From the NCBI GenBank assembly GCA_031400455.1, contig JANNPX010000031.1:23958-87957 (forward strand): 64,000 nucleotides of DNA, given 5' to 3'. The translations under genes were made by a program, and so were the position numbers. This document shows positions 25,482 through 34,206 of this stretch, piece after piece. How positions within the stretch are numbered: position 1 is the first letter of the stretch; each line of letters begins with the position of its first letter. Origin of the DNA: JANXYW01 sp031400455. GTDB lineage: Bacteria; Chloroflexota; Dehalococcoidia; DSTF01; JACRBR01. The notes under the pieces are model-generated. The model did no database searches. It was not told the origin of the DNA and saw nothing but the letters and a program-made list of their open reading frames with translations.

Positions 25482-26371
25482 GCCGTGCTTGCCGCGGCTG
25501 GCGCCTCCGCAGCGATCATCGCTTCGCTCACGTCCCAGAGCCGTCGCGCGGCTTCGAGATCGTAGGAAACGGCGTTTGAACGCTTCTCGCGACTGGCGGC
25601 GTAGTACTTGCCGGTGACGCCCTCGACCTCCGGCGACGATGCGAGGTAGACCGACGTGCGTGCGCCCTTCTCCGGCGTGAGGAGAAACGGCTTTCCGATG
25701 GTCTGAAAGACCGCGAAGAGGTTCCCGAGCAACCCCGCATTGTTCTTGCCGAAGCCGGTCATCACAACACCGGGATGCAAACAGTTCGCCGTGACGCGGG
25801 TGCCTTCGAGACGGCGCGCGAGCTCGTACGTGAAGAGCACATTGCAGAGCTTGGACTGCCCGTACGCACCGAAGCCCCCGTACGAGCGCTCTCCCTGAAG
25901 ATCGTCGAAGTTGATCTTGGCGCGGTCGTGCGCGGCAGAGCTGACGCTTACGATGCGGGCGGGTGCGCTGGCCTTGATCGTGTCGAGCAAGAGCTTTGTC
26001 GTGAGGAAGTAGCCGAGATGGTTGACGCCAAACGTTGTCTCAAATCCGTCCTTGGTGGCGCTGCGCGACGCGTTGTACGCGCCGGCATTGTTGACGAGCA
26101 CGTGTAGTTGCGCATGCTTCGCCTGGAAGGCGGGGGCGAACTGGCGAATGGACTCGAACGACGCGAAGTCCACCGCCATCAACTCGACATCATCGTTGTC
26201 GCTGCGCTGCTTGATGTCGGCAAGCGCCACCTCGCCCTTCGCCCGATCGCGCGCGGTAATCACGACGGTTGCACCGAGTTGGGCGAGTCCGAGCGCCGTC
26301 TCTTTGCCGATGCCCTGGTTGGCGCCAGTGACAAGACACGTCTTTCCGGTCATGGTTCCGCTGGCGCTCAT
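25478..26371 (-). CDS. Short-chain dehydrogenase/reductase (retinol-dehydrogenase-like)
   Basis: A 297-residue classical SDR. TGANQGIG is the NAD(P)-binding motif, NNAGAYN the structural motif, SVSSAAHD the catalytic Ser and YGQSKLCNV the Tyr-x-x-x-Lys pair. The basic residues after strand 2 (TARDRAKGE) favour NADPH. The overall layout (GFETTFGVNHLGYFLTT, NCLHPGVVMTGFG) matches the retinol/WW-domain oxidoreductase-like subgroup; the substrate is unknown. AGGAGG lies 6 bases before ATG 26371. Followed by an overlapping membrane-protein gene. Confidence 0.88.
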   Translation of the reverse strand: MSASGTMTGKTCLVTGANQGIGKETALGLAQLGATVVITARDRAKGEVALADIKQRSDNDDVELMAVDFASFESIRQFAPAFQAKHAQLHVLVNNAGAYNASRSATKDGFETTFGVNHLGYFLTTKLLLDTIKASAPARIVSVSSAAHDRAKINFDDLQGERSYGGFGAYGQSKLCNVLFTYELARRLEGTRVTANCLHPGVVMTGFGKNNAGLLGNLFAVFQTIGKPFLLTPEKGARTSVYLASSPEVEGVTGKYYAASREKRSNAVSYDLEAARRLWDVSEAMIAAEAPAAASTA

Positions 26372-26487
26372 GCTCTCCTCCTATGCTGGCAGGGCGACCG
26401 GCGGCGCGGGCGTTCCAGTCCGCGTCCTGCGTGGCGACTGCAGCGCCATACTGGACCATCGCGGGTCGCAGGGTCAATGTCTGCCGG

Positions 26488-27891
26488 CTACGCCCTTCGC
26501 CGCCCCAGGCCGATCGCCACGCCGAGGAAGCCGAGCGCCGCCGCGACGATGACGATCAGTCCGACGCCGGCGGAGCGGCCGCCGAAGCGGGCGCCGTCTC
26601 CGGTATCCGGCAGGACCTGTCCGCTGCGGGGCCGCGCTTCCTGTCCCAGTACCGTGTTCACGACGGTGGGCGGCGGCGTGGCTGCGGACGCCAGCACCGT
26701 ACTCGTCGGCGGAATGCTCGGCGTCGCCGAGATCGTTGCGGTTGGCACCGATGTGTGCGTCCGGGCAGGTCCAGCCGTCGCCTTGTTCGCCGGAGTTGCC
26801 GTCTTGGATGGATCCGGCGCGGGCGTTTCGGTCTCTGGCTCGAATGTCTCCGATGGCTCAGCCGTCTTCGGAAGCGTCGTTTCCGTGATCGGTATCGACG
26901 TCTCGGACTCCTCGGGCGTCGTCGTCGCCGTGTTCGTGGGCGTCGGCGTCTCGGACGGGACGGCAGTGGTCGGCACTGGTTCCGTGGCCGTCGATTCCGG
27001 TGTAGCTGTCGTGGTGTCTGGCGTGCCGGTCACGGCGATCTCTGTCTGGTTTGGCACCGACGTCTTCGTTGTACCGAAGGTCGGCGTCGTGTCGGGTTCG
27101 GCCGTCTCGCTCGGCTCCGGCGTCTCCGTTTCGGCGAGATCGCCGCGAGTGATCGTGATCGTCGCGCTCGCCGTATCGCCGCCTGGGCACGCTAGGTCGG
27201 CAAATGCAGCGGTGAACACGACGCGCGCTTCGATCGGCGCGTCCCGCCATGCTTCAATCATCTGGATGGAGAGGAAGATCTGCGCCGTATCACCAGGCGC
27301 TAGATCGTCGAGCTCGTAGAGCGTGCCATCTGGCTGACCATCGACGAGCCAGAACTGGCCGTCTGGGAGGTCGAAGTCGACGCGCTTGATGTACCCCCAA
27401 CCCTCCGTCGGCGCAAAACCGATCATGACGCCGGACGCGATTGCATCTCCGTTGTTGGTTACGGACAGCACCGCATCGAACGGGCTTTCGCCCGAGAGCG
27501 CGACATTGCCATCGAACACGAGGTCAACGAACGATGCGGCTGCGCACGCCGTGGGCGTCGTAGTCGGAGTTGTAGGTGTGGTCGACACCTCGGCGGTAGT
27601 TGACGGCTCTACTGTGGTCGAAGGCGTCGGCGTCGTCGAAGCTGTGGCCTCAGGCGTGGTCGTGCCCTCGAGCAGTCCGCTGAGCGACACGCTGCCTTGT
27701 AGAACGAGGTTTGTGGACCATAGCGCGTTCACCGGCGCGATGAGGATACTCGCGGCCAGCAGTGTGACAGCGACTACTCCGACGAGCTGTGCTGGCGCGC
27801 GCATCGAGCGGCTACCGGCGCGGACGCGTCGAACGAGCGTCTGAATCCTCCGCGGGCCCGTCTGATCGTCGCGCGTGCCGTCATTCTTCAT
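26488..27891 (-). CDS. Thr/Pro-rich cell-surface protein with LPDTG-type C-terminal anchor
   Basis: A 467-residue exported protein. After a basic N-terminus and a hydrophobic segment comes ALWSTNLVLQGSVSLSG, the same motif found after the signal segment of the two TasA-like proteins upstream. A Thr/Pro/Ser linker, an immunoglobulin-like DUF11-type domain (FDAVLSVTNNGDAIASGVMIGFAP), and a ~190-residue Thr/Glu/Pro repeat stalk follow. The C-terminus is LPDTG, a hydrophobic helix and GRRRA, a sortase-type sorting signal. It overlaps the signal peptidase gene by ATGA. Likely displayed on the envelope as the distal part of the fibre module. Confidence 0.8.
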   Translation of the reverse strand: MKNDGTRDDQTGPRRIQTLVRRVRAGSRSMRAPAQLVGVVAVTLLAASILIAPVNALWSTNLVLQGSVSLSGLLEGTTTPEATASTTPTPSTTVEPSTTAEVSTTPTTPTTTPTACAAASFVDLVFDGNVALSGESPFDAVLSVTNNGDAIASGVMIGFAPTEGWGYIKRVDFDLPDGQFWLVDGQPDGTLYELDDLAPGDTAQIFLSIQMIEAWRDAPIEARVVFTAAFADLACPGGDTASATITITRGDLAETETPEPSETAEPDTTPTFGTTKTSVPNQTEIAVTGTPDTTTATPESTATEPVPTTAVPSETPTPTNTATTTPEESETSIPITETTLPKTAEPSETFEPETETPAPDPSKTATPANKATAGPARTHTSVPTATISATPSIPPTSTVLASAATPPPTVVNTVLGQEARPRSGQVLPDTGDGARFGGRSAGVGLIVIVAAALGFLGVAIGLGRRRA

Positions 27892-29141
27892 TGTAAGACT
27901 CTACCCACGGCATTCTTGATCGCTATTGGCGCCCAGCCGACGTAGGGGACTTCGAAGACGATCTTGCCTTCAACCTGCGCTTCGGTGATCGGCGCGTCCG
28001 CCGTGTTGTTGTTGTCGCCCTTCGTCACGAAGACCATTCCGTCGCGCGTCTGCTTCATCTCGATGATACGATGCATGACGGAACCCTGCGGCCGTCGTAC
28101 GCGGATGATGTCGCCGACCTTGAGCGAAGAGGGATCGATGTCACGCGCAAAGACGACGTCACCAGGCGTGAAGTTCGGTTCCATACTGTGCCCAGAGACG
28201 AGGAACGGCTGGAATCCGAACACTCCGGTGTTGATCCAGATGAGCGCGACCATCAGGCTTCCGGCGAGAAGGGCCAGCGGCGAGACGCCTCGTCCTTCGC
28301 TCGCCTCAGCTTCGGGCATAGCCGCAGTGCCTGCGACCGCCCGCTGGCCCGATCCATACACATCGCGAACGATCAGCATCGCCAGCGTCGGCGCCAGCGT
28401 GCCGACAAACGCGGCGACTTGCCATTCCAGTTGCGGCAGGATCGGCGAGACCCAGCGGAACGCCTCCATCGAGAGGTGGTAGATGAACGCCGGTACCGGC
28501 CCGCCCAGCGAGGCGAGGAAGCTCGCCATGACGCTTTCCGATGCGCCGGGCATGAAGGTTCGCCCGAACACTTGGAGTCCGCGGTCTTGGTTGGCGGCGC
28601 TCTCGAATTGCCCCGGCGCGAACCATACGGCGCCGACGATGAGCGAGACGAGCAGGAACGCGAGGAAGCTGTTCCATCGCCCCCACACCGTCAGCAGGTA
28701 GGCGCGGCTCATCTCCAGCGCAAAGATGAACGTCGCGAGATACCAGATGTTCTGCGTCACTTGAAACAGCCCACGCGAGTAGGGTGAGTGGCCGAAGCCG
28801 AGTAGCACGCCAGCGCAGATCAGCGCCGCGATGTTGAACCCGCCCGCCAGCGCCGCAAGCCAGAGGATCGTGCGGTCGGCCGTCGGCCGGTCCGGCGTCC
28901 GTCGCCAGAAGGCGAACGAGATCAGCCCTAACGCACCCCAGAATAGTGGCCGTGCAACATAGACCTGCATATCGGCCGACATCCGGCCCGGCAGCGCGTA
29001 GTTCGTCAGCCAGTAGCCGAGTGCCAGTCCGGCAACGACGACCACTGAGCCGAACCACGCCTCCGAAGCGCGCGTCGGTGCCCGGTGCTCGGCAGAGGCG
29101 GTGGTGTTCCACGATAGAGCTGTCGCCATGTTCGTTTCCAT
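27888..29141 (-). CDS. Signal peptidase I, archaeal/SipW-type (Ser-His), with N-terminal polytopic domain
   Basis: A 417-residue membrane protease. Residues ~25-310 hold seven to eight transmembrane helices of unknown role. The S26 peptidase domain follows: SGHSMEPNF (Ser319), GSVMHRIIE (His357) and TKGDNN (Asp376). A His where bacterial enzymes have Lys marks the ER/archaeal/SipW class; SipW in Bacillus matures TasA and TapA. The gene lies between two TasA-like genes and an LPDTG surface-protein gene, so it is the probable dedicated peptidase for them. The ATG at 29141 has no clear ribosome site. Confidence 0.85.
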   Translation of the reverse strand: METNMATALSWNTTASAEHRAPTRASEAWFGSVVVVAGLALGYWLTNYALPGRMSADMQVYVARPLFWGALGLISFAFWRRTPDRPTADRTILWLAALAGGFNIAALICAGVLLGFGHSPYSRGLFQVTQNIWYLATFIFALEMSRAYLLTVWGRWNSFLAFLLVSLIVGAVWFAPGQFESAANQDRGLQVFGRTFMPGASESVMASFLASLGGPVPAFIYHLSMEAFRWVSPILPQLEWQVAAFVGTLAPTLAMLIVRDVYGSGQRAVAGTAAMPEAEASEGRGVSPLALLAGSLMVALIWINTGVFGFQPFLVSGHSMEPNFTPGDVVFARDIDPSSLKVGDIIRVRRPQGSVMHRIIEMKQTRDGMVFVTKGDNNNTADAPITEAQVEGKIVFEVPYVGWAPIAIKNAVGRVLQ

Positions 29142-29213
29142 GGGGAGGGTGCCGCGGCACCCTCCCCCCTCTGCATCTCATCGCTTCAGCGCGAGGCGAT
29201 GGCTACGTTCGAT

Positions 29214-30011
29214 CTACGGAGCAAATACGGGGCCCTCGTGTTGCGGGCTGAGCACGCATTGCTCGTACGTCGCTTCCTCGTTCCACTGAGCCACACATTC
29301 CTTGATGGTGAACTCATACGACACGAGGTTCGGGTTGTCGGCCGGATCGCAGTCCGGAACCACAAGCACGTATCCGGTTGGCGGGATAAGGAAGGAAGTA
29401 CCCGTGCAGTGGTTCTGCGCCGCCTTTTGTTCGACGTGAACGATCACACTCGAGGCGGTCTCGTTTCCCGGATCGATCTGTTGTCCAACGCCATCAATGA
29501 AGCCGATCTTCAACTGATCGCACAGGATCACCAGCGAGCTTGGACTGGGCGCCCCGAACGGTGCGCAGTTCGTGAGCGGTGGATCCGAGTTGCTCGTGTC
29601 GATTGCGAATCCTGTGATGAGGAACGGGATCGATCCCGTGTTCGTCAGGTGGACTTCGCAGTCTGCTTCGTAACTCGGATAGCCGTTTGTGATCGTGAAG
29701 TGTAGGATCTGCTGATCCACCTCGTCGATCGTGCAGCTCAGGCTGCCGACGTCCTTCCTCTCGGCAGGACAGTCTGGTGCGGTGCCCGGGTCCGGGCCGT
29801 CCGGGCTACCGAACGCCGTGCACGCATCCGGCCCGAATTCGTCGTTGCTGCTCGCCGTCGTCCAGTCGACGTTCAAGTCGCCAGTCGAAACATCACCGGC
29901 GATCACGAGGTTCTTCGACCAGAGTCCGCTGACCACGCCTATCGTAGCCAGGGTGACGATCAGCCCGGCGGCGATGAGACCCAACGGTAAGCGGCGCTTA
30001 GGGTTGGTCAT
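29214..30011 (-). CDS. TasA/camelysin-like secreted fibre protein A
   Basis: A 265-residue exported protein. The signal segment (GLIAAGLIVTLATIGVVS) is followed by GLWSKNLVIAGDVSTGDLN, the motif of SipW-dependent proteins (Ala/Ser-x cleavage before the first strand). The mature part is beta-rich with six or more Cys and the phrases NGYPSYEADCEVHLTNTGSIPF and CVAQWNEEATYEQC, both shared with the neighbour at 30058-30939 (about one-third identity by eye). AGGAGGG precedes the ATG. Probably an envelope or biofilm fibre subunit; no enzyme motif is present. Confidence 0.75.
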   Translation of the reverse strand: MTNPKRRLPLGLIAAGLIVTLATIGVVSGLWSKNLVIAGDVSTGDLNVDWTTASSNDEFGPDACTAFGSPDGPDPGTAPDCPAERKDVGSLSCTIDEVDQQILHFTITNGYPSYEADCEVHLTNTGSIPFLITGFAIDTSNSDPPLTNCAPFGAPSPSSLVILCDQLKIGFIDGVGQQIDPGNETASSVIVHVEQKAAQNHCTGTSFLIPPTGYVLVVPDCDPADNPNLVSYEFTIKECVAQWNEEATYEQCVLSPQHEGPVFAP

Positions 30012-30057
30012 TGTTTGGCCCTCCTCTCGTACGAGTCATCAAGACTCGATGCGGCCG

Positions 30058-30939
30058 TCACTCGATGCAGCCGTCGTCATCACCGTCGATCTTTCCATCG
30101 AGATCGTTGTCGAGTTTGTCGCCGCAGACGCCGATGCCTACGATGCCCACCTCGGGGCCGGGGCCCTCGTGCTGCGGGCTGCCTTTGCACTGGTCGAACG
30201 TCGCTTCTTCGTTCCATTGCGCCACGCAGACTTCGATGCCGAAGCTGTAGGTGACGAGCGGATCACTCGCCGTGCAGTCTTCGGTGACGACGACGAACGG
30301 GTCGGTCTGGTCGGTCGTGCCTGTGCATGTGTTCTGTGCTGCGGTCTGCAGGACGTGCACGGTGCAGTCGAGCTGCTTCTCTTGACCAGGGTCGACTTGC
30401 GCCGTCTGATCTCCGAACGTGCAGCCCAGTGCTTCGATCGGTGCGCCTCGCTCGATGCTCAGGTTCGAGCCGATGATGTTGAAGGGGATCGATCCGGTGT
30501 TCGTCAAGAACATAGTCGTCGTACACTCGTAGCTCGGGTATGCGTTGACGATCGTGACGTTGGCGACCTGGTCGCCGAAGCCGGTGGGATCTTGGTTGGG
30601 CTGATCGCCGATAGTGAGATTGCACTCCGCGACATCCTTAGCGACGAACGGATCGGAGTACGGGAAGTCGAAGCTCCCATGTGGGTCTTCGCCAGTGTCA
30701 CCGGTCGGCTCGAGGATATTCGTAGCGCAGCCGCCGCCTTGCACCACGCCCGCGGCTCCAGTGAGGCCGTCGTCATTCGTGTAGCCGCAGTCCCAGTCGG
30801 CGTTGAGGTCACCGGTCGTTACCTGGCCGTTGATGACCAGGTTCTTCGACCAGAGGCCGCTCACAACGCCCATCACGCCTAACAGCACGATCAGGCCCAT
30901 GAACAGGGCGCCTGTCGTGACGTATGGTTTGCGTTTCAT
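30058..30939 (-). CDS. TasA/camelysin-like secreted fibre protein B with calcium-loop tail
   Basis: A 293-residue paralogue of the next gene. The signal region ends GVVSGLWSKNLVI, the core repeats NAYPSYECTTTMFLTNTGSIPF, and CVAQWNEEATFDQC is followed by SPQHEGP as in the partner. Unlike the partner it ends with DKLDNDLDGKIDGDDDGC, a thrombospondin-type-3/dockerin-like Asp-rich calcium-binding loop. It is the first gene of the module, behind a ~280-base leader. GGAGG lies 10 bases before the ATG. Confidence 0.75.
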   Translation of the reverse strand: MKRKPYVTTGALFMGLIVLLGVMGVVSGLWSKNLVINGQVTTGDLNADWDCGYTNDDGLTGAAGVVQGGGCATNILEPTGDTGEDPHGSFDFPYSDPFVAKDVAECNLTIGDQPNQDPTGFGDQVANVTIVNAYPSYECTTTMFLTNTGSIPFNIIGSNLSIERGAPIEALGCTFGDQTAQVDPGQEKQLDCTVHVLQTAAQNTCTGTTDQTDPFVVVTEDCTASDPLVTYSFGIEVCVAQWNEEATFDQCKGSPQHEGPGPEVGIVGIGVCGDKLDNDLDGKIDGDDDGCIE

Positions 30940-31222
30940 TAGATTTGTTCCTCCATGAACTCATAAGGCCGTCGGCTGACGGCCGGTGTTGTTGCGTTGT
31001 CTCCCTGCTCCTGTTGCACCTCCCTCCGGACGGGTCCGGAGACGGGTGGCGCCACCCTTTGCGGCAAAGCCCGAGTGGGTACAATGCCGGGGCAGCGAGC
31101 ATCGGCCTGATACCGGACGCCGCTGTATGCGCGCTCCGTGGTCTCTAGCCGCGGAGCGCGCCTCGTTCTGTAGCGCAGAAGGGTGCGTAGCGAAGAACAC
31201 GCATCGTTCTGCGACGGGGCAG
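30940..31222 (-). promoter_or_regulatory. Long structured 5' leader of the fibre-protein operon
   Basis: From the predicted start near 31222 to the ATG at 30939 the transcript has ~283 untranslated bases. Several GC-rich hairpins are visible: GGGTGGCGCCACCC (31043-31057 region), CTCCGGAC/GTCCGGAG around a CC loop (about 31024-31041), GGCCGTC/GACGGCC (30967-30984) and GCGCGCTCCGCGG/CCACGGAGCGCGC (about 31128-31161). It does not match a riboswitch class I can name. A short frame ends in TAATG at the start codon, so a leader peptide is also possible. Confidence 0.45.
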
Positions 31223-31228
31223 ATTCAG

Positions 31229-31257
31229 ACAATACGCAGGGTTAGAGCGACCGTCAA
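31229..31257 (-). promoter_or_regulatory. Sigma-70-type promoter of the signal peptidase/fibre operon
   Basis: On the minus strand: TTGACG (complement of 31252-31257), 17-base spacer, TATTGT (complement of 31229-31234). The predicted start is near 31222. It reads toward the TasA-like gene cluster; the divergent oxidoreductase starts 60 bases away. Confidence 0.6.
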
Positions 31258-31318
31258 GTATGTGGATTGACATCCCGCGCTATTGCCAGTCGCAGCTCGT
31301 CGTCGGCGAGGCGGCGTC

Positions 31319-32467
31319 GTGACCGGCGAGCCAACGATCCGTGTGGCGGTGCTCGGTGCGGCCTCGTTCGCTGAGGTCGCCCATATCCCCGGCATCAACG
31401 CACATCCGCGCGCCGAGGTTGTAGCGCTGTACAGCCGGAGCCTCGGCCGAGCGCAGAAGATGGCGGAGCGTTGCGGCGTCGAGACCGCGACCGACGACCT
31501 CGAGTCGCTGCTTGCGCGCCGCGATATCGCGGCGGTCACCATCGCGTCTTCGAACGATCAGCACTATCCGTATGCGATGGCGGCGCTGCGGGCGGGTAAG
31601 CACGTGTTTTGCGAGAAGCCGATGGCGCTTACCGGCGCCGATGCGGCCGCGATGACACGAGAAGCCGTACGCAGTGGCCTCGTCGACCAAATCGCGTTCA
31701 TCTTTCGCTACACGTACTGCCTCCAGGAGCTGCGCCGGCTCGTTCAGGCCGGCGAGATCGGCACGCCGTTCTATATCTCCATGCACGGTGAGCGCATGAC
31801 GGTCGAGCGTGCCGGCGTCCGCGACGCCACCTGGCGAGATGACTCCGCGATGCAGGGCGCCGGGCAGGTCGGCGAGATGGGCTCGCACTTCATCGACACC
31901 GCGAACTTCATCTGCGGCGAACGCCACGGCTTCATCACGGATGTCGCGTCCGTCGTGCATACGCCATCCCGGGACGTGCGAGCCGGCAATGGTGTAAGAG
32001 CCGTCGATACGCCCGACCTCGCGTCGATCTTGTTCCGCACGGAACAGGGCGTGCAAGGGAACATCCTCACGAGCAAGGCGACGCCCGCGCCGGCGCTGTA
32101 TGCGGTCATTCATCGTCAGCCGGGCGTCGGAGGGCACATGGGATACATCATCGTCACCGGCGAGCGCGGTGCGCTGATGGCATCGTTCTCGCGGGGCGGC
32201 GGCGAGTCGCTGCGGCGCCTGGAACCAGGCCGCGACGAGTGGGAGCCGCTACCACTGCCACCGGAGGCGAGCGACGGCCAGCCACATGCCGTGCGCCGGA
32301 TGATGGGCAGCTTCATCGACAGCATCATGCGCGATCGTGCCGGTGTCACGGACGCGACGTTCGAGGACGGCTACCGATCACAGGCCGCCATCGATGCGAT
32401 CATGCGTGCGAGCGCATCGCGCCGTTGGGAGCGCGTCGCGACCGGACTGGACCCGGCGAGCGGGTGA
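31319..32467 (+). CDS. Gfo/Idh/MocA-family NAD(P)-dependent oxidoreductase
   Basis: A 382-residue dehydrogenase of sugars, inositols or related compounds. The Rossmann start RVAVLGAASFAEVAHIPGINAHP is followed by TIASSNDQHYPYAMAALRAGKHVFCEKPMAL, which carries the EKP catalytic motif, and GEMGSHFIDTANFICGE, the second conserved region with a catalytic-type His. GTG at 31319 is chosen because GAGG lies upstream and the fold starts there; an upstream TTG at 31283 is possible. The adjacent kinase is convergent, with an 8-base gap. Confidence 0.87.
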   Translation: MTGEPTIRVAVLGAASFAEVAHIPGINAHPRAEVVALYSRSLGRAQKMAERCGVETATDDLESLLARRDIAAVTIASSNDQHYPYAMAALRAGKHVFCEKPMALTGADAAAMTREAVRSGLVDQIAFIFRYTYCLQELRRLVQAGEIGTPFYISMHGERMTVERAGVRDATWRDDSAMQGAGQVGEMGSHFIDTANFICGERHGFITDVASVVHTPSRDVRAGNGVRAVDTPDLASILFRTEQGVQGNILTSKATPAPALYAVIHRQPGVGGHMGYIIVTGERGALMASFSRGGGESLRRLEPGRDEWEPLPLPPEASDGQPHAVRRMMGSFIDSIMRDRAGVTDATFEDGYRSQAAIDAIMRASASRRWERVATGLDPASG

Positions 32468-32474
32468 GGTCGTG

Positions 32475-33509
32475 TCAGCTCGGCTGGTCGAGCGCGTTCG
32501 ACGCGAATTCCGCCAGCCGCTGCACCGCGAGCTGTGATCCGTGAAGCGCGGCGCTGTCGTCGGCGTGCCGGGCGAGATGTCGTGCGGCGACTCCTTCGGC
32601 GATGATCGCCAAGCGCCATGCCGCGAAGGCGCGATAGTACTCAATGTTCCCCACGTCCCGCCCCGTCCATTCGGCGTAGCGCGTAAGTAGTTCGGCGAAG
32701 GACGGGAAGCCGCCAACCGATGTCGGGTCATTGGTGATCGGAAGGGTGTGGCGCGGGTCGTGCCAGTAAATGCCCATGTGGCCAAGATCCGCCAACGGAT
32801 CCCCGAGCGTGCAAAGCTCCCAGTCCAGTACCGCGACAACCTCGCGCCGATCGAGATCGACGATGCAGTTGCCGAATCGATAATCGCCGTGCACGATGGT
32901 CGCGCCGCCCTGGATCGGTATGCGTTCTGAGAGTCTGCGCCCGACATCGTCGATGACTGCAAGTTCGCGCGTCTTCGAGCCGTCCCACTGCTTGCTCCAG
33001 CGGCGGAGCTGTCGTCCGATGTAGCCCTCGTGACGCGACAGGTCGCTTAGCCCTACTGCATTGAGATCGACCGAATGCAGTTCCGCCAATACATCGATCA
33101 GGTGGAACGCGAGCTCTTGCCGCGCGTCGTCGGGAACAGGAGCCACCTTGTCGGTGCTGTCGAGCACGATGCCTTCGACAAATCCTGTGACAGCGAACGG
33201 CGTGCCGTTCACGGCCGGGTCGTCGCAGACGGCGAGCGCGGGCGCGACCGGTACCGGCGTATGCGCCAATGCCGCCGCGATCCGGAACTCGCGCACCACG
33301 TCGTGCGCCGTGGCGAGCAGCGTGCCAAGCGGCGGGCGGCGGACCACGAGCTTACGGCCGGCAGCGTCGGTCGCGCAGTACGTCAGGTTCGAGCGGCCGC
33401 CGGTGATCAGTTCGTATCGAAACGGCGGCGACACATCCGGCACGTGCTCCGCAAGCCATGCATCGACACGCGCCGCGTCGATCCCTTCAGGCGCGACATA
33501 TTCGCTCAC
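32475..33509 (-). CDS. Phosphotransferase family protein (ACAD10/APH-like kinase)
   Basis: A 344-residue protein of the APH superfamily, subgroup close to the kinase half of ACAD10-type proteins. GGRSNLTYCATDAAGRKLVVRRPP is the N lobe, TIVHGDYRFGNCIVD the catalytic HGDxxxxN and AVLDWELCTLGDPLADLGH the metal site. In such proteins the substrates are hydroxyacyl-CoA-like; here this is inferred. GTG at 33509 overlaps the methyltransferase stop by GTGA; longer upstream reading is unsupported. Confidence 0.85.
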   Translation of the reverse strand: MSEYVAPEGIDAARVDAWLAEHVPDVSPPFRYELITGGRSNLTYCATDAAGRKLVVRRPPLGTLLATAHDVVREFRIAAALAHTPVPVAPALAVCDDPAVNGTPFAVTGFVEGIVLDSTDKVAPVPDDARQELAFHLIDVLAELHSVDLNAVGLSDLSRHEGYIGRQLRRWSKQWDGSKTRELAVIDDVGRRLSERIPIQGGATIVHGDYRFGNCIVDLDRREVVAVLDWELCTLGDPLADLGHMGIYWHDPRHTLPITNDPTSVGGFPSFAELLTRYAEWTGRDVGNIEYYRAFAAWRLAIIAEGVAARHLARHADDSAALHGSQLAVQRLAEFASNALDQPS

Positions 33510-34108
33510 GGTGTCACCTCGCCGTCCGGCTTGCGGTGGACGCTGACAGCGTAATTCGCGGACGCCGTCCACACCTCGCAGTCCCAGGTCGACCAGCGCT
33601 CGATCACCACCAGACCGGCACTCGCGGCGTGCGTGTCGTACTGTGCCAGCAGTAGCCGTCCAGGCATGAGTTGGAACCCCGCGATCAACACGCCGCCGGC
33701 ATTCAAGTGGCGTGACAAGTTCTCGACAACAGCGGCTTCGGTGCCCGGCCCCAGGAAGATCATCACGTTGCCGGCCAGGACGATCGCATCGAAGCGCCGT
33801 CCGAGGTCGATCGTCGCAAGGTCGCCGATCTGCCAATCGATCTCTGGCGCCTTCCGCCGCGCTGTGGCCAGCATCTCCGGGTCGATGTCGACGCCGGTGA
33901 CGCTGACGCCCCGGCGTGCCAGTTCGCGGCCGACTCGGCCCGTGCCACAACCGCCATCGAGTACCGATGCCGGCGCGAATCGCTGGACGAAGTCAGCTTC
34001 TCCGTGCACGTTCTCGCCCGCCGCAGCGCGGCGGTCGTACGTCGCGTCGTAGTTCTCACCCGACGCGCTGCGTGTCTGCAACCACCGATTGGTTTCGTCA
34101 GGGGGCAT
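33506..34108 (-). CDS. SAM-dependent methyltransferase
   Basis: A 200-residue class I methyltransferase with VLDGGCGTGRVGRELARRG (motif I), VTGVDIDPEMLATARRK (acidic ribose-binding residue) and IVLAGNVMIFLGPGTEAAVVENLSRHLNAGGVLIAGF (motifs II-IV). It is coupled to the downstream kinase by GTGA. Substrate unknown. Confidence 0.85.
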   Translation of the reverse strand: MPPDETNRWLQTRSASGENYDATYDRRAAAGENVHGEADFVQRFAPASVLDGGCGTGRVGRELARRGVSVTGVDIDPEMLATARRKAPEIDWQIGDLATIDLGRRFDAIVLAGNVMIFLGPGTEAAVVENLSRHLNAGGVLIAGFQLMPGRLLLAQYDTHAASAGLVVIERWSTWDCEVWTASANYAVSVHRKPDGEVTP

Positions 34109-34206
34109 CGAACGCCTGTCGCCTTTCGTCCGTTGTCGCCGCGCTGCTCGATGATACGCGGCAGGCGACTTGGAGGCGATGCTGAAAATGGGAGGCGTCC
34201 GACGGA

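Noticed and set aside
26488..27319. Apparent tandem repeats in the Thr/Pro-rich coding region as a possible satellite or CRISPR
   Set aside because: They are degenerate codon repeats for the TPE-rich stalk; no conserved repeat-spacer unit.
31024..31100. c-di-GMP (GEMM) riboswitch in the fibre-operon leader
   Set aside because: A GCAAAG-like string is present but the flanking conserved GEMM core is not, so I could not support the class.
30939..31232. 97-codon frame in the fibre-operon leader ending TAATG
   Set aside because: Starts before the predicted transcription start and looks like random high-GC coding; kept only as a possible short leader peptide.
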